From assembly GCA_025998295.1 (NCBI GenBank), contig BNVT01000038.1, positions 1-10,420 of the forward strand: DNA of 10,420 bases, read 5' to 3'. Origin of the DNA: Endomicrobiia bacterium (GTDB lineage Bacteria; Elusimicrobiota; Endomicrobiia; Endomicrobiales; Endomicrobiaceae). The notes under the pieces are model-generated. The model was given only the letters and a program-made list of their open reading frames with translations, had not been told where the DNA came from and did not search any database. The position numbers were made by a program, and so were the translations under genes. Positions 1 to 6,410 of the stretch are shown piece by piece; the first letter of the stretch is position 1; every line of letters starts with the position of its first letter.

Positions 1-1170
1 AGAGGAGCACTTAAAGACACAATCCTTAAATATGAGGCAGGAGAAATCATAACGACTAAAAAACAATATTTTAACTCTCTGCTTGAAATAATGGCTAAAG
101 ATTATATAAAAGTTCATTCTACGGCTACTAATGAGCCTAGTATGACAACAGGTAATAAAACAATTAGCACTTCTAATGCTTTTAGAATTATGTCCACAAA
201 AAAAGCAATAGATACAAGTGGAAATATAGCCTACATTGAAAAATCGTTAACATATCCAAAACCCCATAATTTTTTTTTAAAAGTTGAACCTCTAACAAAT
301 AATATTTTTTTTACACAACCAACAAATTCAAAAATGACTGATAAAGTAGTACTAAAGATTGATCTAGAGGATGAAGGTAAAAAAAACTTGATAATCATAA
401 AAGGTAGGGCATTTAAAAATGATGAAGCAAGAGGAATATTGAAAATATACCATAATCGCATTTTATATGCGTTAACCTTAAAATGGGAAGAAAATGGGTG
501 TCAGTACATGGAATATAACAATAATCATGACATTAAAGTTTGTTACTGTAATGTCGTAATTAAAGAAATTATAGAAATATTGGGATCTACTAATTCGAAC
601 AATTTGAGTGGAAAACAATATACAAAAATTAAAAAATCTATTAATGATCTAAGGACATTTCCATATTGTTTTGACTTTTCAGAATTCAATGGAAAGTTAG
701 AAAATGCAACATTCCATTTTTTACAAACAGCTATGTTTACAAAACATAAAAATAATAATATTCCCACAACCGTCAGAATAGAATTCTCACCAATGTATAG
801 TGATATGCTTTTGAGTAGACAAACGGTACGTAGAAGCAAAAAAATATGTACGATTAAAAATCCTCTAACGTTTATATTATTAAATCATATAGAAGGAATT
901 GTAATTGGAACAAAAAATTATCATATTAGACTTTTAGGATTGATTAAAGCTCTTAATTTGAACAATGCAAAATGGCATAATTCTAAAAAGGAGCGAAAAA
1001 AACAATTTGAGAAAATTACAGAGAGTGAGGAATTTAAGAATTACATACTAAGCGATGGCAGCATTATGGCACCAGTTGAGTATAAGGAAAAGGAAAATGA
1101 TTATATCATGGAAATTACTGTAAGGAAAATACAAAAAGTTATCGATACGACTTACCAAGCTGCTATATAA
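1..1170 (+). CDS. Plasmid replication initiator (Rep), copy 1, 5' truncated by window edge
   Basis: The reading frame is open from base 1, so the ATG at 91 is probably internal: the related copy at 4628 has the same upstream sequence, with its start and Shine-Dalgarno site about 120 bp further upstream. 389 residues are visible. The role is inferred: an iteron-binding theta-plasmid initiator, because the paralogous gene follows iterons plus a DnaA box. Numbered from the ATG at 91, residues about 155-190 resemble a winged helix (LGSTNSNNLSGKQYTKIKKS). Residues about 257-330 resemble a second one (KNPLTFILLNHIEG, then HIRLLGLIKALNLNN and a Lys/Glu-rich helix). That two-winged-helix plan is typical of Rep_3/RepB-type initiators, but I cannot confirm the family without a search. 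Oddity: residues about 243-256 (RQTVRRSKKICTIK) look like a locally shifted frame. The same DNA read one base over gives DKRYVEAKKYVRLK, matching copy 2. Confidence 0.75.
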   Translation, partial: RGALKDTILKYEAGEIITTKKQYFNSLLEIMAKDYIKVHSTATNEPSMTTGNKTISTSNAFRIMSTKKAIDTSGNIAYIEKSLTYPKPHNFFLKVEPLTNNIFFTQPTNSKMTDKVVLKIDLEDEGKKNLIIIKGRAFKNDEARGILKIYHNRILYALTLKWEENGCQYMEYNNNHDIKVCYCNVVIKEIIEILGSTNSNNLSGKQYTKIKKSINDLRTFPYCFDFSEFNGKLENATFHFLQTAMFTKHKNNNIPTTVRIEFSPMYSDMLLSRQTVRRSKKICTIKNPLTFILLNHIEGIVIGTKNYHIRLLGLIKALNLNNAKWHNSKKERKKQFEKITESEEFKNYILSDGSIMAPVEYKEKENDYIMEITVRKIQKVIDTTYQAAI

Positions 1171-1267
1171 TATTTTAAAGTGAGTGATATAACTCCTAGC
1201 TTAGAGAGTTTAGTTTATGAGTGTTTGTGTGTAGCTAAGTCACTACTATACGTTACTTGATAGGTAA
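1171..1267. other. Short intergenic spacer after rep copy 1
   Basis: AT-rich spacer. Its first 20 or so bases after the rep stop codon are shared with the spacer after rep copy 2 (5920 onward), then the two diverge. I see no gene, promoter or clear terminator. Confidence 0.5.
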
Positions 1268-1268
1268 C
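1252..1268. repeat. CTTGATA-loop palindrome P1
   Basis: GTTAC-TTGATAG-GTAAC, a 5-bp stem around the TTGATA loop found in the other palindromes of this window. Its right edge overlaps the stop codon of the minus-strand gene fragment that reads from 1519 down to 1268. The counterpart in unit 2 is at 5999-6013. Confidence 0.55.
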
Positions 1269-1519
1269 TACTTGGTTGACCGCAAAGCTGGACTTTCAAG
1301 ACCTTGATATCCTAATGCCTTACTAATGACATTTAAATCTCTTCTAGGATTAAGATTGTAGTATATAAATTTAATTTGTATTTCAACTGTATAGTTTGAA
1401 AGATTTCTTTCAAAGACATAATAATATTGATCTACAATTGGCGTAGAAGCTCCGTAAATGGCTAATTTGTGATAAACATGATAAAAAGGTACATAAAGTA
1501 TACTAAGAATTAAAAAAGA
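1268..1519 (-). pseudogene. 3' fragment of an unrecognised gene on the minus strand
   Basis: On the minus strand, 83 codons are open from just after a TAG at 1522-1520 to a TAG at 1270-1268. The translation looks like real protein: LAIYGASTPIVDQYYYVFER, then a stretch with NYTVEIQIKFIYYNLNPRRD and ending LNVISKALGYQGLESPALR. No ATG, GTG or TTG is available near its 5' end, so it is best read as the C-terminal remnant of a longer gene. Unit 2 has a homologous stretch (6014-6255) further decayed by a frameshift and a stop. The best conserved part in both copies is the GASTPIVDQYYYVFERNL segment. I do not recognise the family. It lies between the rep gene and the phage-derived leader, in opposite orientation to both. 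Confidence 0.45.
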
Positions 1520-1525
1520 CTAAAA

Positions 1526-1544
1526 AAAGGCATTATCGGCCTTT
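1526..1544 (-). terminator. AAAGGC/GCCTTT hairpin with T-run on the minus strand
   Basis: AAAGGC-ATTATCG-GCCTTT; read on the minus strand it is followed by a run of T, like a rho-independent terminator. The same hairpin plus the following bases (GGCCTTT, A/G, AACAGC) recurs at 1904-1921 and 6274-6292, so it may instead be a conserved structural piece of the phage-derived leader. No intact minus-strand gene lies upstream of it. Confidence 0.4.
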
Positions 1545-1635
1545 AAACAGCTATTATAGCTAAAAACCCGAAACTCCTGAGGCGAAGCCTCAAAAGGAGT
1601 GAGGGTTACGGGTTGTTAGGGCGTAGCCCTAACAT

Positions 1636-1664
1636 GGCTACTAGATTACTTGATACTAGTAGCC
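1636..1664. repeat. CTTGATA-loop palindrome P2
   Basis: GGCTACTAG and CTAGTAGCC form a perfect 9-bp stem around a loop containing TTACTTGATA. It is followed by a GATGAC sequence, as in P3 and P5. The stem differs entirely from P5 at the equivalent place in unit 2, while the loop is the same. Confidence 0.75.
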
Positions 1665-1776
1665 CAGATGACTGCGAAGCTGGCATCTTATTAAGAACCG
1701 ACGTGTGTTTGTAAGCTCAAATCGTGCGTGCGCCTGAATTAAACGGGTGCGTGCGTGGTAATGAGCGAATATTAAT

Positions 1777-1784
1777 AAAGGAGG
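1777..1784 (+). promoter_or_regulatory. Perfect Shine-Dalgarno site AAAGGAGG
   Basis: Near-full complement to the 3' end of 16S rRNA, 6 nt before the ATG at 1791. It decides the start of the small ORF there, and an identical site precedes the ATG at 6539. Confidence 0.8.
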
Positions 1785-1790
1785 TTCGTT

Positions 1791-1859
1791 ATGAGATTTC
1801 AAGATGGTAGATATTACTATCATAGAAATCTCAAAAAAAGACATATTAATACAAATTGA
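1791..1859 (+). CDS. Small basic ORF (22 aa) at the VP8 position of the phage module
   Basis: ATG with a perfect Shine-Dalgarno site; encodes 22 residues, MRFQDGRYYYHRNLKKRH and four more, rich in Arg, Lys, His and Tyr. Its first ten bases and everything upstream match the start of the Arg-rich VP8-like ORF of unit 2, but the rest does not align well. It may be a diverged or truncated nucleic-acid-binding peptide, or simply the first codons of a lost gene that run on by chance. The start signal is strong; a function is not supported. Confidence 0.4.
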   Translation: MRFQDGRYYYHRNLKKRHINTN

Positions 1860-1884
1860 TTAAAAGATATAAAGATTGTATAAT
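1856..1884 (+). promoter_or_regulatory. Putative sigma-70-type promoter for the 42-aa membrane ORF
   Basis: TTGATT at 1856-1861, a 17-bp spacer, and a perfect TATAAT at 1879-1884. Transcription would begin near 1891, pass the 1904-1921 hairpin and reach the ATG at 1970. The -35 box overlaps the stop of the preceding small ORF. Confidence 0.6.
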
Positions 1885-1903
1885 AAGCTAAGAAGCTTTT
1901 AAA

Positions 1904-1921
1904 AAAGGCTTAATGGCCTTT
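1904..1921. terminator. Second AAAGGC/GCCTTT hairpin
   Basis: AAAGGC-TTAATG-GCCTTT, with an A-run on its left side and therefore terminator-like on the minus strand. It is followed by GAACAGC, as at 1526-1544 and 6274-6292. On the plus strand it lies in the leader of the 42-aa ORF and could influence its expression. Confidence 0.35.
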
Positions 1922-1969
1922 GAACAGCATACGGCTAGATAAGTCTGAAACGATTTAAGGAAACAAATA

Positions 1970-2098
1970 ATGGAACATAAAACACAATGGATTGCAGTTA
2001 TTGTTGCTATAATATTAGCAATATTAGTGATGATACGTTCTATTACAATCACTCCAAAAAATTCTAAGGAAAATGTGGATCTTAAGGTACAGTATTAA
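1970..2098 (+). CDS. 42-residue single-pass membrane protein
   Basis: MEHKTQWIAVIVAIILAILV begins the protein: a short charged N-terminus, then a hydrophobic helix at about residues 7-25, then a polar tail rich in Lys, Thr and Asn. An AAGGAA site lies about 7 nt before the ATG, and a consensus-like promoter lies at 1856-1884. The TAA is immediately followed by palindrome P3. It lies in the phage-derived stretch, so a small phage membrane or lysis peptide is possible, but equally it could be a toxin-like or plasmid peptide. No family is recognised. Unit 2 has no counterpart: there a VP4-like gene occupies this place. Confidence 0.55.
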   Translation: MEHKTQWIAVIVAIILAILVMIRSITITPKNSKENVDLKVQY

Positions 2099-2133
2099 CT
2101 ACGCTTCTATACTACTTGATACTAGAAGCGTAG
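2099..2133. repeat. CTTGATA-loop palindrome P3
   Basis: CTACGCTTCTA and TAGAAGCGTAG form a perfect 11-bp stem around a loop with TACTTGATAC; ATGACAG follows directly. It abuts the stop codon of the 42-aa ORF and marks the border between phage-derived DNA and the lipoprotein promoter region. Confidence 0.8.
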
Positions 2134-2148
2134 ATGACAGGAAAAGGG

Positions 2149-2177
2149 TTGACAAAACCAAAAGTAATTGCTAAAAC
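2149..2177 (+). promoter_or_regulatory. Putative promoter of the lipoprotein operon (distal)
   Basis: TTGACA at 2149-2154, a 17-bp spacer, and TAAAAC at 2172-2177. The same promoter stands before the lipoprotein genes at 7088 (6924-6952) and 8035 (7871-7899). Confidence 0.5.
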
Positions 2178-2232
2178 TTATTAAACAAAATGTTATGAAA
2201 CTCAGGTATTTACTGAATATAAAAACAAAGTA

Positions 2233-2261
2233 TTGACGAAAAATAAAGTAATTGGTAAAAT
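2233..2261 (+). promoter_or_regulatory. Putative promoter of the lipoprotein operon (proximal)
   Basis: TTGACG at 2233-2238, a 17-bp spacer, and TAAAAT at 2256-2261. The leader from 2149 to 2370 looks built from degenerate repeats of one promoter-like unit: CAAAGTATTGA occurs at about 2226 and 2269, and AAAGTAATTG recurs within both spacers. Confidence 0.45.
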
Positions 2262-2380
2262 CTTTAAAACAAAGTATTGATAAAAGTCAGGTATTTTATA
2301 AGATCCTAAAAATAATGTATTCACAAAACCTTTAATAACTACATGAAGATATGTGGATGTAAAAATCAAAAAGGTAACAT

Positions 2381-3004
2381 GTGAAATTCACACATCGTAA
2401 AATCAAAAATAACAGATCAATAAAAGCAATATGTGCAATTATTGTATTTAGTTTTGTATTGAGTTCTTGCCCACAATGTCCTAATCCCAGAATAGTCGAT
2501 GATCAAGGAACTAACATTCATTCCAATCTGGATAAACTACCATCTTACCCAACGTATTTCAGTACTTATACTGATTCTTATGATTATAAATATAAATTAG
2601 CCCTTGAATGTGATAGAAGAAAACATCAAACTGACATGTTAATACTAGAAAAAAACATAGCCTTCTATGAAAAATTAAGGAAACAAGAACAAATTGACGC
2701 AAAAGCGAGAAGAGTAGAAGTTGAAAAAAATAATTCTATTTACAATAAAAATATCCCTAGAATACAATCAAAATGTGACTATTCACAAAAAGAACTAAAT
2801 AAAAAACTACCCTTAAATCGTCCATTTGTAATAAAAAGGTGGCACGAATCACAAAAAAGACTACAAAGACTACAAAAAATACTCCCCATAAAACATCCAT
2901 TTGTAATAAAAACAAGCTGCCCCAATGCACAATTAGCGCTATATAAAAAATACTTTGGATTTAGAGCTTTTAATAAACAAAAACAAGACGACGAAAAAAA
3001 GTAA
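2381..3004 (+). CDS. Lipoprotein A1 (207 aa), family-type signal peptide
   Basis: Starts with GTG, 5-6 nt after AAGGT; the overlapping ATG at 2379 is followed at once by TGA, so it cannot be the start. Residues 1-29 are a lipoprotein signal peptide: basic N-region, hydrophobic core AICAIIVFSFVL, then lipobox LSSC with Cys at 30, followed by PQCPNPR. The mature part is hydrophilic, Lys/Gln-rich and probably partly coiled coil (about 75-145). It holds an internal repeat, LPLNRPFVIK (143-152) and LPIKHPFVIK (168-177). The signal peptide is shared with the proteins at 3016, 7088 and 8035, while the mature parts differ. It is followed by lipoprotein B1 with almost no gap, so they form an operon. 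Location is inferred as membrane-anchored; function unknown. Confidence 0.8.
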   Translation: MKFTHRKIKNNRSIKAICAIIVFSFVLSSCPQCPNPRIVDDQGTNIHSNLDKLPSYPTYFSTYTDSYDYKYKLALECDRRKHQTDMLILEKNIAFYEKLRKQEQIDAKARRVEVEKNNSIYNKNIPRIQSKCDYSQKELNKKLPLNRPFVIKRWHESQKRLQRLQKILPIKHPFVIKTSCPNAQLALYKKYFGFRAFNKQKQDDEKK

Positions 3005-3015
3005 GAAGGTTGCAT

Positions 3016-4098
3016 ATAAAAATCAAATTTTGTCTAACCAAAATTAATAGATCAAAAAAAGCAATATGCACAATTATTGTGTTTAGTCTTGTATTCAGTT
3101 CTTGCCCACAGTGTCCTAATCCCCGTCCTCCCTATCAGCCTCCTTCTGACGGCAACGAGCCAAAACCAGCACCAATATCAACAGCAACACTACCAGTGCC
3201 AGTTCCAGTAGCACCATCACAACAAGATCAGCAACAGGATCAAAACCCAACTAATTTACTACATCCACCATTGCCGCCACAATCATCATCAGGATCTTCG
3301 CCGTCTTCACAATCTAACCCACTAGGCCTATGTCTACCATTGCTCTCACCATCCGTAGGATCATCATCGGCTTCGTCATATACACCAAGCCAATCACAAC
3401 CGATATTGTCAGAAATACCATCCCCATTATCTGCGGTAGGTGGCTCAGGATCATTACATGATGCATCACCACCATCAGTTGTTTGGCCATTAAACCCACA
3501 GCTGCTATCACAGTTATTACAGAAGATTGATAAAACTAATAACACTGATCAAATTATCCAAATAATTGCTCAAAATATCAATTCCTTGAACAACGAAAAC
3601 TGCTCCAGACAAATATCGGAAATATTCTTAAAAATTAATAGTAACTATCTCGTCAGGGATCCCGAAAGTAAACTATGGAATTGCCATCATTTTGGAAAAA
3701 ATCTCGTTTGCTTCAACAATCAAAATACCATGTATCCCAGCCAAATTATTTCAATATTTAGCAAACTTGAAAATATTTCCTGTCTTTGTTTATTACAAGT
3801 GATTAACCGCGCCTATGACTCTGATGGCGCCCCATATTATATTGTTGAAGCTATTCACAAGATCGAACATATGAACTCCTCAAACTACAGCACTGCAGAA
3901 AATATTGATGAATTTATCAATATACTCTATTATGACCAAGAAGATGCGAAAAGGCAACCTGTGAGTGTTGTAGGTGGTGTCCATCGTACCTTGAAACTGT
4001 GCAATGAGTTCAACAATTGTAAAAACGATACTGCCCGCTATAACTTCATACAACACTACAAAAATGAGGTAAGTGGGGGAATAGTGAGGTTGGTTTGA
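3016..4098 (+). CDS. Proline/serine-rich lipoprotein B1 (360 aa), apparent ATA start
   Basis: The frame is open from TTG at 3010, but that TTG abuts the AAGAAGG site. Alignment to the paralogues puts the start at ATA 3016, with normal spacing and the lipobox Cys again at residue 30 (FSSC). Residues about 30-165 are rich in Pro, Ser and Gln (QQDQQQDQNP; SGSSPSSQSNP) and look disordered. Residues about 170-360 form a separate, probably helical, Cys-containing domain beginning QLLSQLLQKIDKTNNTDQII. The end, NEFNNCKNDTARYNFIQHY, resembles NEFKSLRSDNARITYLREE of the 664-residue protein. It lies immediately downstream of lipoprotein A1. A surface or secreted role facing a host is plausible from the architecture only; no family is recognised. 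Confidence 0.7.
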   Translation: MKIKFCLTKINRSKKAICTIIVFSLVFSSCPQCPNPRPPYQPPSDGNEPKPAPISTATLPVPVPVAPSQQDQQQDQNPTNLLHPPLPPQSSSGSSPSSQSNPLGLCLPLLSPSVGSSSASSYTPSQSQPILSEIPSPLSAVGGSGSLHDASPPSVVWPLNPQLLSQLLQKIDKTNNTDQIIQIIAQNINSLNNENCSRQISEIFLKINSNYLVRDPESKLWNCHHFGKNLVCFNNQNTMYPSQIISIFSKLENISCLCLLQVINRAYDSDGAPYYIVEAIHKIEHMNSSNYSTAENIDEFINILYYDQEDAKRQPVSVVGGVHRTLKLCNEFNNCKNDTARYNFIQHYKNEVSGGIVRLV

Positions 4099-4264
4099 TA
4101 TTAATGGGAGTAATGCAATGAACATTCATAATCTTGCAATTACATTTTAATACAGTTCTATAAAACATGCAAAGTACAAAATAGTATAACTCATAAATAA
4201 AACACTAAAAATAAATCTAATCTTATAAATCATTTTTAAAACGTCTAACTGACATTTTAAAAGG
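4099..4264. other. AT-rich spacer before the origin
   Basis: I see no ORF with a ribosome site and no convincing terminator hairpin after lipoprotein B1. The sequence becomes very A/T-rich toward the promoter at 4265. Confidence 0.4.
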
Positions 4265-4292
4265 TTGATAAAAAAATAATATCGATTATACT
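4265..4292 (+). promoter_or_regulatory. Putative rep promoter upstream of iteron array I
   Basis: TTGATA at 4265-4270, a 16-bp spacer, and TATACT at 4287-4292, just before the iterons. The same promoter, with a 17-bp spacer, precedes iteron array II (10153-10181), while much of the flanking sequence differs. Transcription would run through the iterons toward rep, so Rep bound there could repress its own gene. That regulation is inferred from the layout. Confidence 0.6.
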
Positions 4293-4307
4293 AACTACCT
4301 AATGCGT

Positions 4308-4439
4308 AACCTACGACCCTTTGTGGGAAAACCTACGACCCTTTGTGGGAAAACCTACGACCCTTTGTGGGAAAACCTACGACCCTTTGTGGGAAAACCT
4401 ACGACCCTTTGTGGGAAAACCTACGACCCTTTGTGGGAA
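4308..4439 (+). repeat. Iteron array I: six identical 22-bp direct repeats
   Basis: Six exact head-to-tail copies (starts 4308, 4330, 4352, 4374, 4396, 4418). Each unit begins AACCTACGACCCTTTGTGG and ends GAA. Each contains a small dyad, CCC-TTTGT-GGG. The 22-bp period puts them on nearly the same helix face (two turns), as in theta-plasmid origins. They are expected to bind the Rep protein encoded just downstream. Confidence 0.9.
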
Positions 4440-4449
4440 TTTCGAGAGG

Positions 4450-4458
4450 TTATCCACA
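4450..4458 (-). promoter_or_regulatory. DnaA box TTATCCACA
   Basis: A perfect E. coli-type DnaA box, 11 bp after the last iteron. On the opposite strand it reads CTTGTGGATAA, close to the iteron core TTTGTGGGAA, so it could also serve as an inverted Rep half-site. CACAA-GCAAAT-TTGTG at 4455-4470 adds a small dyad here. Confidence 0.75.
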
Positions 4459-4627
4459 AGCAAATTTGTGAGTTTTATAGACGATGTTTTGACTTTTTTT
4501 AAATAATGCTGAATTCGTCTAAGAAGTTAACGTTAAGAAGTTTTTAAGATGTAACGCGTTAAGACAGTAAAACGATTTTCTTGCGAAAATTAAAAAAACA
4601 AAGACAAGAAAAAAAAGAGGAGATTAT

Positions 4628-5919
4628 ATGGCTTATAGATTAACTGAAGATGAAAAAAATTTACTAGATGAAATCAGAGAATCCGTTGAAGACAGCCATA
4701 GTGATTGGAACTTCATTAAAAAAATCAGCTATTAGGTGTAGACCGGGTTAGAGGAGCACTTAAAGACACAATCCTTAAATATGAGGCAGGAGAAATCATA
4801 ACGACTAAAAAACAATATTTTAACTCTCTGCTTGAAATAATGGCTAAAGATTATATAAAAGTTCATTCTACGGCTATTAATGAGCCTAGTATGACAACAG
4901 GTAATAAAACAATTAGCACTTCTAATGCTTTTAGAATTATGTCCACAAAAAAAGCAATAGATACAAGTGGAAATATAAAATACATTAAAAATTCGTTAAC
5001 ATATCCAAAACCCCATAATTTTTTTTTAAAGGTTATACCTCTAACAAATAATATTTTTTTTACACAACCAACAAATTCAAAAAAGACTGATAAAGCAGAA
5101 TTAAAGTTTGATCTGAAGGATAAAGATGAAAAAAAAAATGATAATTATAAAAGGTAAGGCATTTAAAAACGACATACCAAAAGGAATATTAAGAGTATAT
5201 CATAATCGTATTTTATATGTGTTAACTTTAAAATGGGAAGAAGATGGGTGCAAGTACATGGAATATAGTGATAACCATGATATTAAAATATGTTATTGTA
5301 ATGTGTCAGTTAAAGAAGTTATTGATATATTAGGATATAAAAATTCAAGTAGCTTAGGAGGAAGGCAATATATAAAAATTAAAAGAGCTATTGATGACCT
5401 AAGGACATCTCCTTACTATTTTGACTTCTCAGAATTCAATGGAAAGTTAGAAAATGTAACATTCCATTTTTTACAAACAGCTATGTTTGTCAAATATAAA
5501 AATAATAATATTCCCACAACCGTCAGAATAGAATTCTCACCAATGTATAGTGATATGCTTTTGAGTGACAAACGGTACGTAGAAGCAAAAAGATATGTAC
5601 AATTAAAAATCCTCTAACGTTTATATTATTAAATCATATAGAAGGAATTGTAATTGGAACAAAAAATTATCATATTAGACTTTTAGGATTGATAAAAGCC
5701 CTTAATTTGAACAATGCAAAATGGCATAATTCTAAAAAGGAGAGAAAAAAACAATTTGAGAAAATTACGGAGAGTGAGGAATTTAAAAATTATATATTAA
5801 GCAATGGCAGTACTATGGCACCAGTTAAATATGTAGAAAAAGATGATGATTACATCATGGAAATTACTGTAAGCAAAATACAAAAAGTTATTGATACAAC
5901 TTGCCAAGTAGCTATATAA
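4628..5919 (+). pseudogene. Replication initiator (Rep), copy 2, broken by three frame changes
   Basis: Starts at ATG 4628 after AGAGGAG (4616-4622). The first 32 codons (MAYRLTEDEKNLLDEIRESV...) lead into an A7 run (4718-4724). A -1 shift there continues into QLLGVDRVRGALKDTILKYE, which is in frame with the conserved body; without it a TAG stops at 4735. A second shift (+1) is needed at an A10 run (5129-5138). A third (-1) lies near 5566 or an A5 run at 5605-5609, otherwise the frame ends at 5617. The last piece runs to 5919. Restored, it would be about 430 residues and collinear with copy 1. Identity to copy 1 is patchy: very high at the start and around 5440-5700, much lower at 5090-5420, which covers the presumed first winged helix. 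It may be dead, rescued by slippage at poly-A, or affected by homopolymer sequencing errors. Confidence 0.7.
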
Positions 5920-6013
5920 TATTTTAAAGTGAGTGATTAATTCTAGCATGAAGTTTAATTTGATGTAGTGCTTGAGTACGTCCAAGTTCGCAATAAACTT
6001 ACTTGATAGGTAA
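5920..6013. other. Spacer after rep copy 2, ending in palindrome P4
   Basis: AT-rich; the first part equals the spacer after rep copy 1. The weak palindrome TTAC-TTGATAG-GTAA at 5999-6013 is the counterpart of P1. No gene is visible. Confidence 0.45.
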
Positions 6014-6255
6014 CTGTGTAGTTGACCGCAAAACTACGCTTTTAAGTCTTTAGGATATACTTTGCCTTACTAATGACATTTAAATCTCTTCAGGGATTAA
6101 GATTGTAAAATAGAAATTTAATCCGTTACTGCTTTTATGATCATTAAAGATTTCTTTCAAAGACATAATAATATTGATCTACAATTGGCGTAGAAGCCCC
6201 ATAAATGGCTAAATTTACAATAAATATGATAAATAGGTACCCTAAGATACAAAGA
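6014..6255 (-). pseudogene. Decayed copy of the unrecognised minus-strand gene fragment
   Basis: Homologous to the minus-strand fragment at 1268-1519. The segment encoding LAIYGASTPIVDQYYYVFER is intact, except that an extra T breaks the frame just upstream of it and a TAA follows soon after ERNL. The part toward 6014 keeps only scattered DNA similarity. It is clearly non-functional, and more decayed than copy 1. Confidence 0.4.
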
Positions 6256-6273
6256 GTTAAAAAAGACTCAAAA

Positions 6274-6292
6274 AAAGGCATTAGCGGCCTTT
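6274..6292 (-). terminator. AAAGGC/GCCTTT hairpin, unit 2
   Basis: AAAGGC-ATTAGCG-GCCTTT, same position and flanks as 1526-1544, with the loop changed. On the minus strand it is followed by T residues. Confidence 0.4.
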
Positions 6293-6381
6293 AAACAGCT
6301 ACTACTCTTAAAAACCCGAAACGCCGGGCGAAGCCCAAAAGGCGTGAGGGTTACGGGTTGTTAGGGCGTAGCCCTAACATG

Positions 6382-6410
6382 CGCTTTTAGTTTACTTGAT
6401 ACTAAAAGCG
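6382..6410. repeat. CTTGATA-loop palindrome P5
   Basis: CGCTTTTAG and CTAAAAGCG form a 9-bp perfect stem around a loop with TTTACTTGATA; GTAGATGACAG follows. The stem differs from P2 but the loop is the same, and the downstream bases match those after P3. Confidence 0.75.

Larger units (their letters stand above)
1526..1790 (+). other. Structured leader module, copy 1 (microvirus-derived)
   Basis: A run of hairpins before a perfect Shine-Dalgarno site. In order: the AAAGGC hairpin; a nested hairpin at 1566-1613 (ACCCG pairs with CGGGT; inside, CTCCT with AGGAG and GAGGC-GAA-GCCTC); TTAGGGC-GTA-GCCCTAA at 1616-1632; palindrome P2 at 1636-1664; and a direct repeat GTGCGTGCG at 1724-1732 and 1747-1755. 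It ends with AAAGGAGG at 1777-1784, 6 nt before the ATG at 1791. The whole module recurs at 6274-6538 in front of a different ORF, with stem bases changed on both sides so pairing is kept. In unit 2 it precedes microvirus-like genes, so a phage origin is inferred; it could act as a regulatory RNA leader or a single-strand DNA replication signal. Confidence 0.55.
4308..4590. other. Plasmid replication origin I
   Basis: Iterons, then a DnaA box, then AT-rich DNA with short palindromes (TTAACGTTAA at 4527-4536 and TAACGCGTTA at 4552-4561) and a small hairpin ATTTTC-TTGC-GAAAAT at 4575-4590. The rep gene follows. This is the standard plan of an iteron-controlled theta origin: Rep and DnaA load, and the AT-rich part melts. 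The part from 4440 to 4553 is essentially identical to 10307-10420. Confidence 0.8.

Noticed and set aside
543..839. Minus-strand ORF inside rep copy 1
   Set aside because: Shadow frame; the plus frame is conserved between the two copies.
1636..1664. XerCD dif-like site for phage integration
   Set aside because: Some integrated gokushoviruses use dif, but this sequence does not resemble the dif core, and its stem varies completely between copies.
1656..1844. Minus-strand 62-codon ORF across the structured leader
   Set aside because: It runs over hairpins, a Shine-Dalgarno site and an ORF on the plus strand, and unit 2 does not conserve it.
3240..3545. Minus-strand ORFs under the Pro/Ser-rich part of lipoprotein B1
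   Set aside because: They mirror a CCA/TCA-rich coding region lacking stops on the other strand; no ribosome site.
4308..4439. CRISPR array
   Set aside because: Repeats are head to tail without spacers, and lie next to a DnaA box and a rep gene.
4302..4506. ORFs with repeating GKPTTLCGKTYDPLWENLRPF peptides across iteron array I, in two frames
   Set aside because: The 22-bp iterons have no stop in these frames, so the repeats give chance ORFs; there is no ribosome site and the function of the DNA is clear.
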